DNA of 64,000 nucleotides, from assembly GCA_944326525.1 (NCBI GenBank), contig CALVEG010000002.1:1-64000 (forward strand). The letters are read 5' to 3'. Source of the DNA: Candidatus Gastranaerophilales bacterium. Its GTDB lineage: Bacteria > Cyanobacteriota > Vampirovibrionia > Gastranaerophilales > Gastranaerophilaceae. The position numbers and the translations under genes were made by a program. Numbering within the stretch: the first letter of the stretch is position 1; the number at the start of each line of letters is the position of its first letter. The notes beneath the pieces are model-generated. The model was not told where the DNA came from, ran no database searches, and saw nothing but the letters and a program-made list of their open reading frames with translations. Below, one piece after another: positions 62,000 to 64,000 of the stretch.

Positions 62000-62208
62000 A
62001 TCCTTAATCCTTTTTTATACTCTTGTATATATAAAGTATATACGATTTAAATAATTGCTTTTTTCTCGTGTTTTTGCTTCATAATTGTTTACAATTATTG
62101 CATGCCCATTTTTTTGAGTTTATAACACTATGTTAAGTTTTGTAAAGTGTAAATTCTACACTATATTTGAATTTTAGCTTTTCTTTGAATTTAGATTAAA
62201 ACATCTTG

Positions 62209-62237
62209 TTGACATTTAAAATGTTCTGTGCAATAAT
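62209..62237 (+). promoter_or_regulatory. Promoter of a probable small RNA
   Basis: TTGACA (62209-62214), 17-nt spacer, AATAAT (62232-62237). The predicted start is near 62244. An AGTGTA-AATTC-TACACT inverted repeat about 60 bp upstream could bind a regulator. Confidence 0.65.
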
Positions 62238-62243
62238 AAGGAC

Positions 62244-62387
62244 ATAAGATTTAAGTGTAGTCGAAACACTAAATATAAATAGATTCATTAACCCCAAAAA
62301 AAAACATATAAACTCCTAAATAATAAACACTAAAAGAGACCATTAGGATGCAGAAAACGACCCACTCAGTAATGAGTGGTTTTTTTT
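62244..62387 (+). ncRNA. Probable small non-coding RNA, about 144 nt
   Basis: A strong promoter and a strong terminator are on the same strand with no convincing gene between them. The end is CCACTCA-GTAA-TGAGTGG then eight T (62362-62387). The body has an AGTGT-AGTCGAA-ACACT hairpin soon after the start, then an A-rich single strand with short repeats. The next gene downstream is on the opposite strand, so it is not a leader. An ATG inside (62348) runs through the terminator and is not a likely gene. I cannot match it to a known RNA family; 6S-like or a regulatory RNA are possible. Confidence 0.6.
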
Positions 62388-62442
62388 ATACCTTTAGCAT
62401 TTTTATTAATTAGACGAAATTAAGGTTTTCCTTCTTTAACCG

Positions 62443-63039
62443 CTAAATTTTCTTGATTACAACCAAATTCCGCACGTAATTTTCTTCTAAGGGGAGTTTG
62501 TATTCTATTAAATCTTCAACTTCCAATCTGCATTTGCGCAAAACTGGCGAAGCCTCTTGAATTTCATCCTCAGCCTTTAAGGATTTATATGCTACAAAAT
62601 ATCCGCCACTTTTAAGCAGGGATGATGCATATTGAGCCAATACTTTCATTGAAGCTACTGCTCTTGACGTCACTAATTCATATTTATCCGTCAATTTCTC
62701 CGCTCGTTCACATATTGTATGAAGATTTTTCAAATCCAGTACTGATTTAATATTATCAATTGCATTTAACTTTTTTCGTATACTATCAAGTGCATAAACC
62801 TCTATTTCCGGATATGCTATGGCTATCGGAACCGACGGAAAACCACCACCTGTACCTATATCAAGAAGGCTTTTTCTTAATCCGTATTTCTCAAAAAAAT
62901 TTTCTATTGCCAAACTGTCAAAAATATGCTTTTCCCACAAAAACTTTTCATCATTTTTAGAAATCAAGTTAACTTTTGCATTTTCAACAAGAAAAGCGTC
63001 CATATATTTACTAAAATCATTTTTGCTTAATTTCATCAT
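62443..63039 (-). CDS. rsmG: 16S rRNA (guanine527-N7)-methyltransferase
   Basis: The GidB methyltransferase. LLDIGTGGGFPSVPIAIAYP is the SAM-binding glycine loop, and ALDSIRKKLNAID and TSRAVASMKVLAQYA are family marks. From 63039 the protein is 198 residues, near the usual length. That ATG has AAGAAGG well placed; the in-frame ATG 13 codons upstream (63078) lies inside the TPR gene and is not used. The start still overlaps the TPR gene end by about 20 bp. Confidence 0.93.
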   Translation of the reverse strand: MMKLSKNDFSKYMDAFLVENAKVNLISKNDEKFLWEKHIFDSLAIENFFEKYGLRKSLLDIGTGGGFPSVPIAIAYPEIEVYALDSIRKKLNAIDNIKSVLDLKNLHTICERAEKLTDKYELVTSRAVASMKVLAQYASSLLKSGGYFVAYKSLKAEDEIQEASPVLRKCRLEVEDLIEYKLPLEENYVRNLVVIKKI

Positions 63040-64000
63040 CAAACCTTCTTTGGATTTCATCAAATTTACTTTCCCCAAGAATAGCCTTTACATCCTCTAT
63101 ACGCTTATTTATTTTGGCCATATTTTTATTGCCAATCTTGCCTTCGCCTATATATCGAGCAATAAAATATTTTTCCAAGGCTATTGAAGAATTCTTTAAA
63201 TACAAATTATAAAAGTCACCCAACGCCATTGAAGTCGAAACTTTATATAAAGGTTCCTTTAACTTTTCTGCCATTTCATAAGCTTTTTCATAATAAGATA
63301 ATGCTTTTTCAGGATTTTTTCTTCTTGTCAAAGATGCAAGCTTCATTGATGAATGATAAATTCCATTGTCATTTCCGCTTTTTTCATCCAACTCCAAACT
63401 GAGTTCATAGAATTTTTCGGCTGAATCTTTTGCATCAGATTCTTCATAAATTGCGGCCAGATTTGTATATGCACCTGACGCATAAGGGTTTTTATCTTCT
63501 GCCAATTCAACACAATTTTTGTAACACATAACAGCTTGCTTAACTTCTCCTGTTTCATCGCTTAATATCCCAAGTTTGTAATACAGTTCAGCAAGCAAAA
63601 CTTCATCTTCTGCATTTTCTACAAATTGAAGTGCCTTTTTTAAATAATCATAAGCAGTTTGAGGTTCTTCATCTGAAATATCTGCCAGCTTTATAAATGA
63701 TTTTATATATATTTCAACCGGCAAATTTTCTTCTGAAACCAATTCGGTCAAAACTTCTTTTGCTTTATCACGCTTAAACATTTGGTAATATACATTGGCA
63801 ATTAAAAGTTTTATATCTGTAGCTTTCAAAACATCAGAACTCGTTAGATATATTTTTAGTGCGTCTTCATAATATTTTAAAGAATTAAACCAATCCGAAA
63901 GTTTTTCATAAGCTGCACCTAGGCGAGTATAAACTATCGGTAAAAACTTTAAATAATTTTGATCATTTTTCATCATCAAAATTCGTTGATAAATCATTAC
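63017..64000 (-). CDS. TPR-repeat protein, 5' end outside the window
   Basis: At least 326 residues, open to the right edge. Six or more tetratricopeptide repeats are visible, such as YTRLGAAYEKLSDWFNSLKY, YYKLGILSDETGEVKQAVMC and AYTNLAAIYEESDAKDSAEK. The repeats are of the Rapsyn/kinesin-light-chain type. The C-terminus is charged and ends KFDEIQRRFDDEIKQK. It overlaps the start of rsmG, so the two are transcribed together. A partner-binding scaffold is likely, with no specific function visible. Confidence 0.85.
   Translation of the reverse strand, partial: VMIYQRILMMKNDQNYLKFLPIVYTRLGAAYEKLSDWFNSLKYYEDALKIYLTSSDVLKATDIKLLIANVYYQMFKRDKAKEVLTELVSEENLPVEIYIKSFIKLADISDEEPQTAYDYLKKALQFVENAEDEVLLAELYYKLGILSDETGEVKQAVMCYKNCVELAEDKNPYASGAYTNLAAIYEESDAKDSAEKFYELSLELDEKSGNDNGIYHSSMKLASLTRRKNPEKALSYYEKAYEMAEKLKEPLYKVSTSMALGDFYNLYLKNSSIALEKYFIARYIGEGKIGNKNMAKINKRIEDVKAILGESKFDEIQRRFDDEIKQK

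Noticed and set aside
62348-62413. Short open frame beginning inside the RNA candidate
   Set aside because: It continues through the terminator stem and T run and has no good ribosome site.

Overview
The window looks like a piece of chromosome from an uncultured, AT-rich gut bacterium of the non-photosynthetic cyanobacterial lineage (Melainabacteria/Vampirovibrionia, order Gastranaerophilales). This is inferred, not proven. The clues are prepilin-like proteins with the LAEVLITLGIIGVV signature, a DUF4330 gene followed by an IctB/WaaL-like ligase, a DUF151 nuclease, lipopolysaccharide-type sugar genes, and many lineage-specific proteins that start with M-[KR]-[IV] and then carry a short F-x-[GA] motif.

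Region 1 (1-7004) is a tandem integrative element at an initiator tRNA-Met gene. The 5' half of the tRNA occurs at positions 1-29 and again, cut at the anticodon loop, at 6965-7004. The cargo is a two-helix membrane protein, a multi-helix membrane protein with an XRE repressor, a divergent iron-sulfur HhH-GPD DNA glycosylase-like protein, a possible 25-residue hydrophobic peptide, a serine recombinase and a tyrosine integrase. A duplicated 77-bp right-end sequence at 283-359 suggests two related elements inserted one after the other.

Region 2 (7.1-17.3 kb) is housekeeping. It holds rpmH-rnpA, proC, a GlcF-like iron-sulfur protein, and an ilvD/nagA-like/murE/ftsI run on the minus strand. Region 3 (17.4-27.6 kb) mixes aroA, five tRNA genes (three for Ser, one Lys, one with anticodon CAT), a sugar nucleotidyltransferase, a DUF151 protein, a DUF1858 protein and several lineage-specific proteins (phosphoribosyltransferase-like, zincin-like, GNAT-like, and two tiny proteins ending in LDxLA).

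Region 4 (27.6-39.1 kb) holds large membrane proteins of unknown function, trmFO, an anti-sigma/ECF sigma/Spy-like envelope-stress operon, a 1136-residue protein with three internal repeats, and a response regulator with a soluble histidine kinase. Region 5 (39.4-50.1 kb) has rmuC, pyrF, a pilin-like gene facing an XRE regulator, comEC, a secreted GHL10 glycoside hydrolase operon, ispG and a phosphoesterase.

Region 6 (50.1-64 kb) has a zincin-like protein, an envelope-sugar operon (heptose-kinase-like, DUF4330, O-antigen ligase-like), a second pilin-like/XRE divergent pair, a DegT aminotransferase, a tail-anchored amidohydrolase with a companion protein, a likely free-standing small RNA, rsmG and a partial TPR protein.

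Three patterns seem most worth following. First, the shared N-terminal F-x-[GA] tag on otherwise unrelated proteins. Second, a promoter layout in which the -10 box ends exactly 6 nt before the ATG, which predicts leaderless mRNAs for at least six genes. Third, the repeated pairing of pilin-like genes with divergent XRE regulators over near-perfect palindromes. The RNA candidate at 62244-62387 and the unusual 5'-half tRNA attachment site are the best single-locus leads.
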